Shown here piece after piece: positions 1 through 9,175 of a DNA stretch of 64,000 nucleotides. Under the pieces are notes generated by a model. The model worked only from the letters and a program-made list of their open reading frames with translations, did no database searches and was not told the origin of the DNA. Where the stretch lies: assembly GCF_005871165.1 (NCBI RefSeq), contig NZ_SWKP01000006.1, positions 62,001 through 126,000 of the forward strand, read 5' to 3'. Numbering within the stretch: the stretch's first letter is position 1; every line of letters starts with the position of its first letter. A program made the position numbers and the translations under genes. This stretch comes from Maricaulis alexandrii. Its GTDB lineage: Bacteria > Pseudomonadota > Alphaproteobacteria > Caulobacterales > Maricaulaceae.

Positions 1-325
1 CGGACGAGAAGACACAACACTCATCGGCACCGTCATACAGGGCCAGGCGGTCTTCCAGCACTTCCATGTTGGGATTGTTGAAGCGCGAGTACATCAGTCC
101 GGCGACTTCCGGGTCACCTTCTTCGGCTTGACCCAGCGTCACACGGAAAAAGGCCGCGCCGGCTTCGGCGCTCTCGAAGGCGAAGGTTGAGGTCAGGAAG
201 ACCGGCGGCTTGATCGACATTTCAGAGAGCTTGGGGTCATAGCCATAGCTCATCATCTGGGTTTCGGGGCTCAGCGTGTGGCCCGCCACTTCACGCTTGC
301 GATACGGCTTGTCCGGCTTGCTCAT
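1..325 (-). CDS. cystathionine gamma-synthase / methionine gamma-lyase family PLP enzyme (N-terminal part)
   Basis: Only the first 108 codons are inside the window; the gene runs off the left edge. The visible protein begins MSKPDKPYRKREVAGH and contains PPVFLTSTFAFES and a YSRFNNPNMEVLEDRLALYDGA stretch. That stretch is the N-terminal hallmark of the Cys/Met-metabolism PLP family, where Tyr-x-Arg contacts the cofactor phosphate of the neighbouring subunit. The PLP lysine lies outside the window. Members perform gamma-replacement or gamma-elimination on sulfur amino acids in the cytoplasm, and which one cannot be decided from this piece. The ATG is preceded by GGGAGAGAAGC, a good ribosome binding site. 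It is followed upstream by the convergent-free gap to the OmpA terminator. Confidence 0.85.
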   Translation of the reverse strand, partial: MSKPDKPYRKREVAGHTLSPETQMMSYGYDPKLSEMSIKPPVFLTSTFAFESAEAGAAFFRVTLGQAEEGDPEVAGLMYSRFNNPNMEVLEDRLALYDGADECCVFSS

Positions 326-514
326 GCTTCTCTCCCGGCTGAAGGGCGCGCTCAGCGCCCGGTCTTGTTGCTCTCATGCCGGTGTGTACCCGCCATCCGC
401 GCGGGTCAAGCTTGCCCTCAGCACCGGGGCAAATGCGACCATTTCGTCTGCCGGACACCGGAAAGCGCGCACGGATATTCCAAAACTGCGCTTCCACTTG
501 TCTGAACACCGCGC

Positions 515-549
515 AAAAGAAATGCGGCCCGGCAAAAGCCGGGCCGCAT
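515..549 (-). terminator. rho-independent terminator of the OmpA-like gene
   Basis: Perfect 12-bp inverted repeat (522-533 and 538-549, arms ATGCGGCCCGGC / GCCGGGCCGCAT) with a 4-nt loop. On the minus strand it is followed by TTTCTTTT. It lies 26 bases past the stop of the OmpA-like gene. Confidence 0.93.
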
Positions 550-575
550 CTTTTGGGTTCGCAATCGTTTCGACC

Positions 576-1655
576 TTAGTCGAGAACGATGACCACTTCC
601 GTACGACGGTTGAGCGGCTCGCGGACACCGTCAGCGGTCTGGACCGCGTTACGGGTCTCACCATACGCTTCCATCGAGATCGTGGAGGCCGGAACGCCGA
701 GGCGGACCAGTTCGTCGCGGACGACGCGAGCACGACGCTCGGACAGGCCGACATTGTAGGACGCAGCGCCCGAACGGTCGGTGAAGCCGGCGACGGTGAC
801 ACGGGTCACGCCACAGCTACCACGCTGGCTGGCAGCCTGGGAGATCACGGCACGAGCCTGATCCGTCAGATCCGCACGATCCCACTCGAAGTAGACCGGG
901 AAGCTCACATCGTCGCAAGCCGGCGGAGGCGGCGGCGGCGGCGGAGGCGGAGGCGGCGGAGGCGGCGGCGGGGGCGGCGGCGGCGGGGGCGGCGGCGGGG
1001 GCGGCGGAGCCGCGAAGGAGTACCGCAGACCAACCCAGGCCTCGTGACCCGCCAGCGAATCAACGCTCACGTTCGACACGTAATCCTGAGAGGACGCCGA
1101 GAAATAACGATATTCCGTGTCCAGGGTCAGACGCTCGGTCAGTTCCCAGCCCACACCGGCCAGAAGCTGCCAGACAAACGGGTTGTCGCTGTCTTGGACC
1201 AGAACATAGTCAGCCGGAGTCGGGGACGGCGGCATCGTGCCAGCGGACCAACCCGCGAGGGTGCCCGACACTTCGCTCAGACCGATACCAGCACCGACAT
1301 ACGGGTGATACCAACCATCCGGATTGAAATCGAAGATAGCGTTCGCCATCACCGACCAGATCTGGAAGTCACTCAGGCTGTTCTCGAAAGAGCCGATCGC
1401 ACCGGTATCATTGTAGCGGTGGGCCAGTTCACCTTCGAGACGGAAACCGTCAGCCCACTCGTAACCGAGGGCCACGGCTTCACGCCAGTTGGAAGCACCA
1501 TTGATTTCGCCATTGAGCGAGCCAGAGACGTCGGTGTCGCCCGGGCCGCCGTAACCGACGGAACCACGCACATACCAGCCTTCGTCAGCGAACGCGGGAC
1601 CCGCTGCCAACAAGGCCCCGACGGCGGCCGCCGTAAAAAGCCGTTTTTTCATCAT
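576..1655 (-). CDS. OmpA-family outer membrane protein with long polyproline hinge
   Basis: 359 residues. A Sec signal peptide (MMKKRLFTAAAVGALLAAGPAFA, cut before DEGWY) is followed by an eight-stranded-barrel-like region (about 24-216; motifs GYEWADGFRLEGELAHRYND and VGAGIGLSE). Then come 29 uninterrupted prolines (217-245) and a C-terminal OmpA/MotB peptidoglycan-binding domain (GFTDRSG, YNVGLSERRARVVRD, NRRTEV). The protein would span the outer membrane and clamp it to peptidoglycan. The longest open frame starts 21 codons earlier. I chose the ATG at 1655 because GGAGGGGGA lies directly before it and the signal peptide starts there. The proline run is coded mostly by CCG with a few CCT and CCC codons, and would need EF-P for translation. 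The antisense frame reads as poly-arginine and is not a gene. Confidence 0.93.
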   Translation of the reverse strand: MMKKRLFTAAAVGALLAAGPAFADEGWYVRGSVGYGGPGDTDVSGSLNGEINGASNWREAVALGYEWADGFRLEGELAHRYNDTGAIGSFENSLSDFQIWSVMANAIFDFNPDGWYHPYVGAGIGLSEVSGTLAGWSAGTMPPSPTPADYVLVQDSDNPFVWQLLAGVGWELTERLTLDTEYRYFSASSQDYVSNVSVDSLAGHEAWVGLRYSFAAPPPPPPPPPPPPPPPPPPPPPPPPPPPPPACDDVSFPVYFEWDRADLTDQARAVISQAASQRGSCGVTRVTVAGFTDRSGAASYNVGLSERRARVVRDELVRLGVPASTISMEAYGETRNAVQTADGVREPLNRRTEVVIVLD

Positions 1656-1997
1656 TCCCCCTCCGGAGGCGGAGGCCTCCTTGGTGTGACTGATCGCAAT
1701 CGACCGAATGTCGACCACGAGGAATCACCCCTCGCGGGCGTTTCCTCCTCATTTCCCTACTACAATTACTCAGCGAGCGCTATAGCGATGACGGCGTTAC
1801 GCCCCCTCAGGTGCAAAAAAATCGCTGCGTTGCAACGAAGTGACAGGCGTATTCGCTTTTGATCAAAATTCGGCCCAATCCATGAACGAAATCAGCTCAC
1901 TATATAAGTGGCTCAATCCGGGGCTCTGACGGCACACCGCACAGGTGACCCCCTGGGTCGACCTCGCGGAAGGGTTGTGCGACCAAGCCGGAAGCGC
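1656..1997. other. intergenic region upstream of the OmpA-like gene
   Basis: About 340 bases without a supported gene, between the OmpA-like start and the L,D-transpeptidase stop (both minus strand). The part from about 1760 to 1920 is clearly richer in A+T than the flanks, which fits a promoter for the porin gene. It includes a CGCTATAGCG palindrome near 1780. I could not assign a clear -35/-10 pair. Confidence 0.5.
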
Positions 1998-3596
1998 TCA
2001 GCGCCGAACGGTATTGCCGGCGCGCGCAAGACCAGAGGGAAACGGCAAGCCCTGCCCTGAAAACGCGTCGTGCAAGGCGGCATAATCCGCGATGACCCGA
2101 CCATCCCGTCGGTAGAGATCGTGCAGATAGCGAACGCGGCCATCAACATCCCCAACCACGGTCCAATAGGCGATATGGACCGGTATGCGCTGATCCAGCC
2201 AGACCACGGTCGGGCTCGATCCGGCCACAACATCATCGATCCGGGCGCGTGACCATCCATCCTGTCCGTTCAGGACCCATTCCGCGAGGGCCAGCGGGTC
2301 TTGCACCCGAATGCAACCGGCCGAGAAGTCCCGCCGTGTGCGGATGAAACGGTCCCGCTCCACCGTGTCGTGGATGTAGACATTGTGCCGGTTGGGAAAA
2401 ATGAACTTCACCTCCCCCATCGGATTAGTCGGACCGGGCGGCTGCGACATCCGATAGGGCCAGTTGTTCCCCCAGCGGCTCCAGTCGATCTCATAGACCG
2501 AGATCGCGTCACCGGATGCGTTGAAAATCCGGAAACCGTACTGATCGACGATTGAGGGATTGCGCCGCATCGACTGGAAGCGCGACCGTGCCGATCCGGC
2601 CGGCAGTCCCCACCAGGGGTTCAGCACGATATACTGCATCTCTTCGGTGAATTCCGGCGTCGACGAGGCCTGTCCACCGATCATCACCTCATGCTCCCGG
2701 GCGAGGCGGCCATTTTCCCAGGCCTCCAGCCGGAAGTCCGCCAGATTGACCCAGATATGGCGATCACCCAGATCGCGGGTCCGCCAGCGACGCTGTTCCA
2801 GATTTGCCCGCAACTGGGCGATGCGCTGTTCCGGTGACACATTGAGTTGGCGCAGGGTCGGCTGGTCCAGCCGGCCGGTCGGCGAGAGGTTGACCCGCCC
2901 CTGATAGCGCCGGACCGCCGTTTCCAGGCGTGTGTCGTAGGGCGCACCGGTTTGCCAGTCGGCGAGAAGCAGCCCCTCTGCCGTAAGCCGGGCCCGCAAT
3001 TGATCCACCCGCGGGCCGGAATCCCCGACGCGCAGCGATCCGCCGGGCGTGATTTCGGGCCAGATGGGCCGAAGCGCCAGAACCCGCAGCATTTCCGCGC
3101 GCAGGATGTCATAGTCCCTGACCTGCGGCAGACGTTCGGCAAAGACGGGCCAGAGATCACCGGCATCAAGCCCGTCCTGCAATCGGGAAACAAGATAGCC
3201 TGCTTCGCTGGCATATAGCCCGCGCACGCCATGCGTTTCCGCCTCCATCAGCCCGTATTCCAGCCATCCCGCAAAACGCAGCGCTGCCAGTCCCGCCAAT
3301 TCGGCCCGCTGCGCGAACGGAATGGCCGGATCCAGCAGAGCCTCTGCCAGGCGTTCCTGGCCGGGCAGGCCGTGACTGGGCGCCTCCGCGAGAATGGCTG
3401 CCAGATCGGACAGGATATGCGGCGTCCAGCCGTTCAGCCGACCAGCCCAGCTGTCCAGCCGGACATAGTCGGGTCGAACAGGGACCGCAGTCGAATCAAC
3501 AACTTCCTGCCCGCTTTCAGCCGGGTCCTGCCGAGCCATGACAGGCCCTGCGCCCAATCCGCAAAGCGTCAGCAAAATCAGCAGAAACTTCGACAC
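1998..3596 (-). CDS. murein L,D-transpeptidase (YcbB/LdtD-like)
   Basis: 532 residues with a signal peptide (VSKFLLILLTLCGLGAGPVMA), a peptidoglycan-binding fold (RVDQLRARLTAEG ... TGRLDQPTLRQLN) and a YkuD catalytic domain. The active-site motif is SAGCIR (Cys near residue 428), with the upstream His in VYIHDT. LdtD-type enzymes make 3-3 meso-DAP cross-links in the periplasm. The chosen start is a GTG with GGAGG four bases upstream, directly before the signal peptide. The longer frame from 3749 would run into the 3' end of the antiporter gene and puts about 50 charged residues before the signal. The extra internal domain between the N-terminus and the PG-binding fold matches large YcbB-type enzymes rather than small ErfK types. 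Confidence 0.9.
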   Translation of the reverse strand: MSKFLLILLTLCGLGAGPVMARQDPAESGQEVVDSTAVPVRPDYVRLDSWAGRLNGWTPHILSDLAAILAEAPSHGLPGQERLAEALLDPAIPFAQRAELAGLAALRFAGWLEYGLMEAETHGVRGLYASEAGYLVSRLQDGLDAGDLWPVFAERLPQVRDYDILRAEMLRVLALRPIWPEITPGGSLRVGDSGPRVDQLRARLTAEGLLLADWQTGAPYDTRLETAVRRYQGRVNLSPTGRLDQPTLRQLNVSPEQRIAQLRANLEQRRWRTRDLGDRHIWVNLADFRLEAWENGRLAREHEVMIGGQASSTPEFTEEMQYIVLNPWWGLPAGSARSRFQSMRRNPSIVDQYGFRIFNASGDAISVYEIDWSRWGNNWPYRMSQPPGPTNPMGEVKFIFPNRHNVYIHDTVERDRFIRTRRDFSAGCIRVQDPLALAEWVLNGQDGWSRARIDDVVAGSSPTVVWLDQRIPVHIAYWTVVGDVDGRVRYLHDLYRRDGRVIADYAALHDAFSGQGLPFPSGLARAGNTVRR

Positions 3597-3708
3597 ACCC
3601 CCTCCAGCGCCCCCAACCCGGCCCTTGCGCCGGAAGCTTGCCAAAAGGTTAACCTTGTTTCCGGTCGGTTGAAAGCCACAAACCGGCCACCTTCCGCGTG
3701 TCGGGTGA

Positions 3709-5574
3709 TCAGTCGCGATCGGACTCGGACGGGTCCGGCTCACCGACATCTTCCGCCATGATTTCGGCCAGCGACATCACCCGTGACCGGGCGCGCTCGA
3801 TATAGGCTTCATTGTCGAAGACATCGATTTCGGAATCCCAGACCTCGAACAATTGCTGGAGGCTTTCCTCATCATGACGCGCAAAGGCGGCGGCCTTCTT
3901 TTCAGCGCGCTGGCGAGTCTGCCCGAGCACTTGCAGGGACTGGGTGCCCGCCTCCAGCGAGGATCCGAACATTTCGCGGATCGCGCTATCCGCTCCGGCA
4001 GCGCGCAGCTGGTAAACATGCTCCCGGCTGGCCGCGCGTGCGATCACATGAACATGCGGATGTCGCTGCTTGACGTGATGCACCAATTCCACGGCCCGCT
4101 CGCGATTGTCGGTACAGACGATCAGGAGTTTGGCACGGGCAATACCAGCGGCTTCAAGCAGGCCGGGGCGCAACACATTGCCGTAGTAGACCTGGATCCC
4201 GAACTTGCGGAGCCCGTCAATGTGCTCGGCGGAATTGTCCAGGACGATGGGCCGGATGCCGTCCATGACCAGGAGGCGATGCACGATCTGACCGAAACGG
4301 CCCATGCCGGCGATGATGACCGGTGCCTCCTCGTCGATCTCGTCCTCCATCGGTTCGGCGGCCCGCCGGGCAACGCGTGGTGAAACCACCCGCTCGAACA
4401 GGGTCATGATCAAAGGTGTCGCCATCATGGACAGGGCCACGACGAGGGCGGCGATGTCGGCAACCGGATCGGGCAGGACGTGCACACCCGTGCCGAAGGC
4501 CAAGAGAACGAAGCCGAACTCACCACTTTGCGCGAGGGCGAAGGTGAACAGCCATCGGGCTCTCCCTTTCAACCGGAAGAGCACAGCCAGGGCCAGCAGG
4601 ATCAGTCCTTTGAGAGCGATCAGCCCGAGGGTCAGACCGAAGACGAGACCCGCCTCGGAGAACAGCAGGGCGAACTCCATGTTCGCGCCAACCGTTACGA
4701 AAAATACGCCCAGAAGCAGGCCCTTGAAGGGCTCCAGGTCGGAAACGAGTTCGTGGCGGTATTCACTTTCGGCCAGGAGGACACCGGCGAGGAAGGTTCC
4801 CAGCGCCGGCGACAGTCCGACGAGGCTCATCAGAACGGCAATACCGATAATGAGGAGAAGGGCCGCCGCCAGGAAGAGCTCGTGCAGGCCGGTGCGCGCA
4901 ATGATGCGGAAGGCCGGACGGGTGAGATAGCGCCCCCCGACAATCACAACAGCCACAGCCGCCAGAGTCGCGAGGCCCTGAGCCCAGGCGGGCAAATGGG
5001 ACAGGGGCGTGTCGCCGGCTCCTTGCCCGTCCGCCACAGCACCGGCAACCGACTCGGCACCGGGCATGGCCAGGAAAGGCAGGATGGCGAGCATGGGAAT
5101 GACGGCCATGTCCTGAAACAGAAGAACGGAGAAAGCGGACTGGCCGCCTTCGGTCCGCAACCATCCTTTTTCGCCCAGGGTCTGCAGGACGATTGCCGTG
5201 GAGGACAGGGCGAAGATCAAGCCCAGGGCGATGGAAAGCCGCCACTCGATCTGGGCGAGCATGCACAGCAACGCAACGATGACAGCCGTGGCGACCACTT
5301 GCAGACCGCCGAGCCCGAACAGGCGCAATCGCAAATCCCAGAGCAGACGCGGCTGCAATTCCAGTCCGACCAGGAACAGCATCATGACGACGCCGAATTC
5401 GGCGAAATGCTGGACGTTTTCGGGATTGGATCCGACCCAGTCCAGCAGCGGCGCGATGGCAACACCCGCCAGGAGATAGCCCAGAACGGACCCAAGACCG
5501 AGACGATGGGCAATCGGGACAGAGATGACACCCGCACCCAAATAGATCGCCGCCTGGATCAGAAGGTCGTTCAA
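3709..5574 (-). CDS. Kef-type CPA2 monovalent cation:proton antiporter with RCK domain
   Basis: 621 residues. About 12-13 hydrophobic segments (residues 1-385) include the FLVGLELQP loop typical of KefB/KefC-type CPA2 antiporters. A TrkA-N/RCK Rossmann domain follows (PVIIAGMGRFGQIVHRLL near 405-425, then VLDNSAEHIDGLRKFG), and then an acidic tail. It exchanges K+ or Na+ for H+ across the inner membrane, probably gated by NAD(H) or glutathione adducts. No KefF/KefG partner is next to it, so glutathione control is unproven. The start appears to be TTG (5574), because no ATG or GTG lies upstream in frame before the divergence from family sequence. The ribosome binding site is weak. It is followed by the L,D-transpeptidase after 112 bases. 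Confidence 0.88.
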   Translation of the reverse strand: MNDLLIQAAIYLGAGVISVPIAHRLGLGSVLGYLLAGVAIAPLLDWVGSNPENVQHFAEFGVVMMLFLVGLELQPRLLWDLRLRLFGLGGLQVVATAVIVALLCMLAQIEWRLSIALGLIFALSSTAIVLQTLGEKGWLRTEGGQSAFSVLLFQDMAVIPMLAILPFLAMPGAESVAGAVADGQGAGDTPLSHLPAWAQGLATLAAVAVVIVGGRYLTRPAFRIIARTGLHELFLAAALLLIIGIAVLMSLVGLSPALGTFLAGVLLAESEYRHELVSDLEPFKGLLLGVFFVTVGANMEFALLFSEAGLVFGLTLGLIALKGLILLALAVLFRLKGRARWLFTFALAQSGEFGFVLLAFGTGVHVLPDPVADIAALVVALSMMATPLIMTLFERVVSPRVARRAAEPMEDEIDEEAPVIIAGMGRFGQIVHRLLVMDGIRPIVLDNSAEHIDGLRKFGIQVYYGNVLRPGLLEAAGIARAKLLIVCTDNRERAVELVHHVKQRHPHVHVIARAASREHVYQLRAAGADSAIREMFGSSLEAGTQSLQVLGQTRQRAEKKAAAFARHDEESLQQLFEVWDSEIDVFDNEAYIERARSRVMSLAEIMAEDVGEPDPSESDRD

Positions 5575-5727
5575 AGCCGCCGCCCCGCGCTTGATTTGCT
5601 GGTAGACCCCAGACCTAGCAGCGCCCTCGCCGCTTCACCAGCGTGTTTCGGAAAAAGACCGCACTTTTCCCGCGCATTCCTTTGAAATCCGTCACACGAC
5701 CGGCCGCAACCGGAACGATCGGGCGTG

Positions 5728-7446
5728 CTAGTCAGCCTGACAGGCCAGAACCGGATCGAAGACGCTGGCCAGAGCGGGCTGGCCGGATACGATCAGATCG
5801 CGAATCCGACAGCGTTGCACACCGTCGATTCGATCATCAGCGGCGAGATCCGTCGCGATGCCGAGCGGGCTCTCCGTGCGCGAGAAAACCTCCGGTCCGC
5901 CATCCGCCCGCGTATCGAAACGCAGGGCCGCGCCCGTATCGGTCCATTGCGGCCACACCGGCCCCATGCCGATCCCGTCGCCTGGCTCTCCATGAGCCGC
6001 AAAATAGGCCCAATAGGCACCCATCGTATCCGCGAGCTCGATACGCGCCGCTTCGTTGCGGTCGGTGAACAGGACCCGGTCATAGGATCCGAACAGCTCG
6101 AAATGGTTGAAGACGAAGGGAATCTCCATGGCGTGCGAAGCCCCGAGCAAGGCGCCGGTATCCGTGACCAGAAAAGAACCGCCCTCATCCCAGTCAAACC
6201 GGTAGGACCACAAATCCTGGCGCCCATTGGCCGCCAGCCGGTTCAACAAACCGTCGACGGCATTATAGCGCCAATTGCGGCTGGGATATTCGACGGCCGC
6301 CTCATAGACGTCCCGGTCGCGCAGCCAGACCAGCGGTCCCAGGCGACGCGTCAATTGCGGATCGAAAGCCAGATAGAGCTTCATCTCGTCGCGATTGGTG
6401 CCGGTGATCAGCGGAACCTGTGCGAACCCGTCGGGGTCCTCGGCGGCGGCGAGAATCCCGCCCTCTCGCAGGGTGACGCCATCCTCGATCATGCGTGGCA
6501 GTGAGGTCAGCTCGCCTGCCTCATCCCGATAGGGCGCAAACACCGACTCCAACGGCACGGCACGCAGAACGTCCCCGTCCGCGTCAGGCCCCGCCATCGC
6601 TGCGGCAGCAGCCAGACCGGCCACGGCATCGGCTCCGCCCCCCTGTTCGGCGACCGCGAGCGGAACAGATGCGGTGCCGCCGCTTTGCATGATGGCCCGG
6701 TGGAACAGGCCGCGCGCCTGGGGCATCGCCATCAGACCGGCGATATTATAGGCGCCGGCACTTTCGCCAAACACGGTGACGCGGCCGGCATCGCCGCCGA
6801 AGGCCTGGATATTGTCCTGGATCCACTCCAGCGCTGCGACCAGGTCCAGCAGCGCAAAATTCGCGGCTGCATCTTCCGGCATGGCCGCGTCCTCCCGCAG
6901 GGCGGGATGCGCCAGGAAGCCGAGCGGGCCGAGCCGGTATTGCACGCTGACAATGATGACGCCCTGCTGGCTGGCCAGGCTGGATCCGTCATAGGCCGAG
7001 GACGAGCCCCAGACATTGCCGCCGCCATGAATCCACATCATGACCGGCAGGGCCTCGTCCGGCCGGACATCGCGGGGCGCATAGATGTCGAGAGTGAGGC
7101 AATCTTCCGAGCCGATCAGCTGGCCGACTTCCGCACCACCACTTGTAGACAGCGTATTGGTGACCTGCGGACAAACCGGCCCGGCCGTGATCGCGTCGAG
7201 GCGCGCGGTCCGAACCTGCGGCGGACGTGGGGCCCGCCAGCGCAACTCACCGATGGGTGGCGCAGCATAGGGCACAGCCATCCAGGCCGCTGCGCCGGTC
7301 TCGGTTTCAAAACCCGCGATTTCACCCTGTTCCGTGGGCCGAACCAGATCGTCAGCCACTACGGGGACAAAACCGGCCTCCTCGCCACCCGAACAAGCGG
7401 CCAGCACAAACCCCATCAGTCCAAGGACCAGTTTACGGATAGACAT
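5728..7446 (-). CDS. carboxylesterase type B (para-nitrobenzyl esterase-like), lipoprotein
   Basis: 572 residues. The N-terminus MSIRKLVLGLMGFVLAACSGG carries a lipobox (LAAC), so the enzyme is probably lipid-anchored in the envelope. The alpha/beta-hydrolase core shows the family signatures EDCLTLDIYAP and the nucleophile elbow FGESAGAYN (Ser in GESAG). There is an oxyanion HGGG-type motif (MWIHGGGNVWGSS) and a C-terminal MEIPFVFNH region carrying the catalytic His. Its natural substrate is unknown; the family hydrolyses carboxylic esters. The ATG is preceded by GGGGAGGGGCGAC. It sits alone between the tRNA-Lys gene and the antiporter. Confidence 0.92.
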   Translation of the reverse strand: MSIRKLVLGLMGFVLAACSGGEEAGFVPVVADDLVRPTEQGEIAGFETETGAAAWMAVPYAAPPIGELRWRAPRPPQVRTARLDAITAGPVCPQVTNTLSTSGGAEVGQLIGSEDCLTLDIYAPRDVRPDEALPVMMWIHGGGNVWGSSSAYDGSSLASQQGVIIVSVQYRLGPLGFLAHPALREDAAMPEDAAANFALLDLVAALEWIQDNIQAFGGDAGRVTVFGESAGAYNIAGLMAMPQARGLFHRAIMQSGGTASVPLAVAEQGGGADAVAGLAAAAAMAGPDADGDVLRAVPLESVFAPYRDEAGELTSLPRMIEDGVTLREGGILAAAEDPDGFAQVPLITGTNRDEMKLYLAFDPQLTRRLGPLVWLRDRDVYEAAVEYPSRNWRYNAVDGLLNRLAANGRQDLWSYRFDWDEGGSFLVTDTGALLGASHAMEIPFVFNHFELFGSYDRVLFTDRNEAARIELADTMGAYWAYFAAHGEPGDGIGMGPVWPQWTDTGAALRFDTRADGGPEVFSRTESPLGIATDLAADDRIDGVQRCRIRDLIVSGQPALASVFDPVLACQAD

Positions 7447-7555
7447 GTCGCCCCTCCCCGAGCCGGTCAGGAGGCTGGGGCGGTATCACCCGGGCGTCAA
7501 GCTTGTCAGGACGAAAATCCGGTTCCCATTCGCGGCCCTGAAGGCGGCGCGGGGA

Positions 7556-7631
7556 TGGTGAGCCCGCAGGGATTCGAACCCTGGACCTACTGATTAAAAG
7601 TCAGTTGCTCTACCAGCTGAGCTACAGGCTC
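7556..7631 (-). tRNA. tRNA-Lys (anticodon TTT)
   Basis: Complete cloverleaf on the minus strand. The acceptor stem is GAGCCTG / CGGGCTC with one G-T pair. The D arm contains AGCTCAGCTGGTAGAGC. The anticodon stem ACTGA / TCAGT carries loop CTTTTAA (anticodon TTT), and the T arm contains GGTTCGAATCC. The discriminator A and an encoded CCA end lie at 7556-7559. It is flanked by the esterase gene and a lipoprotein gene on opposite strands. Confidence 0.98.
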
Positions 7632-7748
7632 CCCTCACGAGGAGCGCGGAACCTATACGCGCGATTCCGGAGGGTCAATGTGGCTTTGCCACACGATTTC
7701 AGCATTTTTGATGAGATTTCAGCGCGCGCTTGGATTAAGCATAACGAC

Positions 7749-8372
7749 ATGAGGGGAATTTTGAGTATCGCAGTGTGTTGTGCGGCGGCTCTGGCGGCCT
7801 CTGCCTGCTCGTCCACGCGCAACACGGCCAGCATGGCGCGCAGTGAAACCGCGGACGCGCTGGAGGATGCTGTCGGCCTGCCACGCCAACGGCCCGGCAC
7901 CATCATGGTTGATGAGGGCGACGACACCGTCCCCACCCCGTATGGCGGCGACGGATCGCGGCGGCGCTGTTCGACAGTCGCCCGGGATGTCGCCCGCCTG
8001 ACCGCTGTTCTGGGTCCGGACATCGAAGAAGAACAGCGCCTGGCCGAAGAAGAAGATCATGACCACGACACCTGGATGGGTCAGGGCGCACATATCGCCG
8101 CCCAGGCACCGGATGCCGCGGCCGACGGGGCTCGCAGTCTCTATCGTTCCTCCATTGTCGGGCTGAACCCGGTCCGTCCGATCATCCGCTTCATCGGCCG
8201 CGCCGGCCAGATCGAGAGCGAGGCCCGCGAGCAGCGCGAAATGGCCCAACGCAGACGCGCCTATTTGCGTGGCCTGTATGACGGTTTTGGCTGCCCACCG
8301 GCCCAGATGCGCCGGGCCTTCGAGGCCTATGGCCTTGTGGAAGAAGACGGCGACGCCGCATCCCAGGATTAA
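7749..8372 (+). CDS. hypothetical lipoprotein
   Basis: 207 residues, no recognised domain. The N-terminus MRGILSIAVCCAAALAASACSS has a signal peptide and lipobox (ASAC). The rest is charged and probably largely helical, with an acidic HDHD-rich stretch (EEEDHDHDTW) and a C-terminal GLYDGFGCPPAQMRRAFEAYG segment. The longer open frame from 7605 overlaps the tRNA-Lys gene antisense and has no signal peptide at its start, so I used the internal ATG at 7749. The next gene on the same strand is the secreted PRC-barrel protein 126 bases on, so both may act in the envelope. Confidence 0.75.
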   Translation: MRGILSIAVCCAAALAASACSSTRNTASMARSETADALEDAVGLPRQRPGTIMVDEGDDTVPTPYGGDGSRRRCSTVARDVARLTAVLGPDIEEEQRLAEEEDHDHDTWMGQGAHIAAQAPDAAADGARSLYRSSIVGLNPVRPIIRFIGRAGQIESEAREQREMAQRRRAYLRGLYDGFGCPPAQMRRAFEAYGLVEEDGDAASQD

Positions 8373-8497
8373 AATTCGGTCATTTCTGCAACCGAAGCTG
8401 ACCCCTCCTCGTTTTTGTCCCGAATGGCGATGCACACGCCTTCCCGGTCCGGACCTGTTGTCCGATCCGGTTCACGGAAAGAAACAAGGAGGTTGTC

Positions 8498-9070
8498 ATG
8501 AAACCCATTTCGATCCTGATGCGTGCCACGGCCACTGCTGCCCTGACCGGTGCGGCCGTTTCTCTCACCGGCGCCGCCGCACTGGCGCAGGATGGTGAGC
8601 CTGACGAAACCATGACTGTTGAAGGCCAGGCCAATACGCCGCGTTCGAGCGAGTTCGTTCAGGACAATGACCTGCTGCGGGCTGCTGCCGAGGCCTGGGA
8701 CAATTCCGACCTCGACCGCGCCCCCTATACCGACGACCACGCCTGGGTGGGCCATCAGGTCCAGGGTGAAGCCGGCGGCCGTCTGGGCGAGATCGAACGG
8801 GTCCGCCTGTCCGAAACCGGCGAGGTTGAAGCCATCGTCGTGGAAGCCGGCGGCTGGATGGATATTGGTGGCCGCGAGGTCCTGATCCCGCGCGATGAAG
8901 TAAGCTTCACCGAGGATTCGGAGACCGCGATCATCGCCCATACCCGGGTCGAGTTCGAAGCCCTGCCGCGCTTCAACGAGGATGCGGCCAGCGAGTTTCC
9001 GCTGTCGGACCGGGACTATGGGGACAATGAAAACGAGCAGGAACTGGATGACACGCCGTCCGGCTCGTAA
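8498..9070 (+). CDS. secreted PRC-barrel domain protein
   Basis: 190 residues. There is a Sec signal peptide (about 1-30, ending AAALA before QDGEPDE) and a central PRC-barrel (about 90-150: WVGHQVQGEAGG, GEIERVRLSETGEVEAIVVEAGGWMDIGG, VLIPRDEV). PRC-barrels are small beta-barrels used in RNA processing and photosynthetic reaction centres. Exported single-domain versions are common in alphaproteobacteria and their function is not established. AAGGAGG lies six bases before the ATG. A strong terminator follows at 9119. Confidence 0.85.
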   Translation: MKPISILMRATATAALTGAAVSLTGAAALAQDGEPDETMTVEGQANTPRSSEFVQDNDLLRAAAEAWDNSDLDRAPYTDDHAWVGHQVQGEAGGRLGEIERVRLSETGEVEAIVVEAGGWMDIGGREVLIPRDEVSFTEDSETAIIAHTRVEFEALPRFNEDAASEFPLSDRDYGDNENEQELDDTPSGS

Positions 9071-9118
9071 CGCATCCCCTCGCTTCAGCACCCTCCCCTT
9101 AGACTGAAGCGTCCCCGC

Positions 9119-9148
9119 GGCGCCCCTGGAAACAGGGGCGCCGTTTTT
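9119..9148 (+). terminator. rho-independent terminator of the PRC-barrel gene
   Basis: Perfect 10-bp stem GGCGCCCCTG / CAGGGGCGCC with GAAA loop followed by GTTTTTGG on the plus strand. It closes the two-gene plus-strand stretch. It has no T-run on the minus strand. Confidence 0.95.
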
Positions 9149-9175
9149 GGGTTTGGGGGAGGATAAGCATTCCGG

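Noticed and set aside
276-1862. Plus-strand open frame of 528 codons with a poly-arginine run
   Set aside because: It is the antisense of the OmpA-like gene; the arginines are the complement of the proline tract, and the minus strand has the signal peptide, barrel and OmpA domain.
3597-3749. N-terminal extension of the L,D-transpeptidase into the antiporter gene
   Set aside because: The GTG at 3596 has a ribosome binding site and starts directly at the signal peptide.
7605-7748. N-terminal extension of the lipoprotein over the tRNA-Lys gene
   Set aside because: It overlaps the tRNA and places 48 residues ahead of a clean lipoprotein signal.
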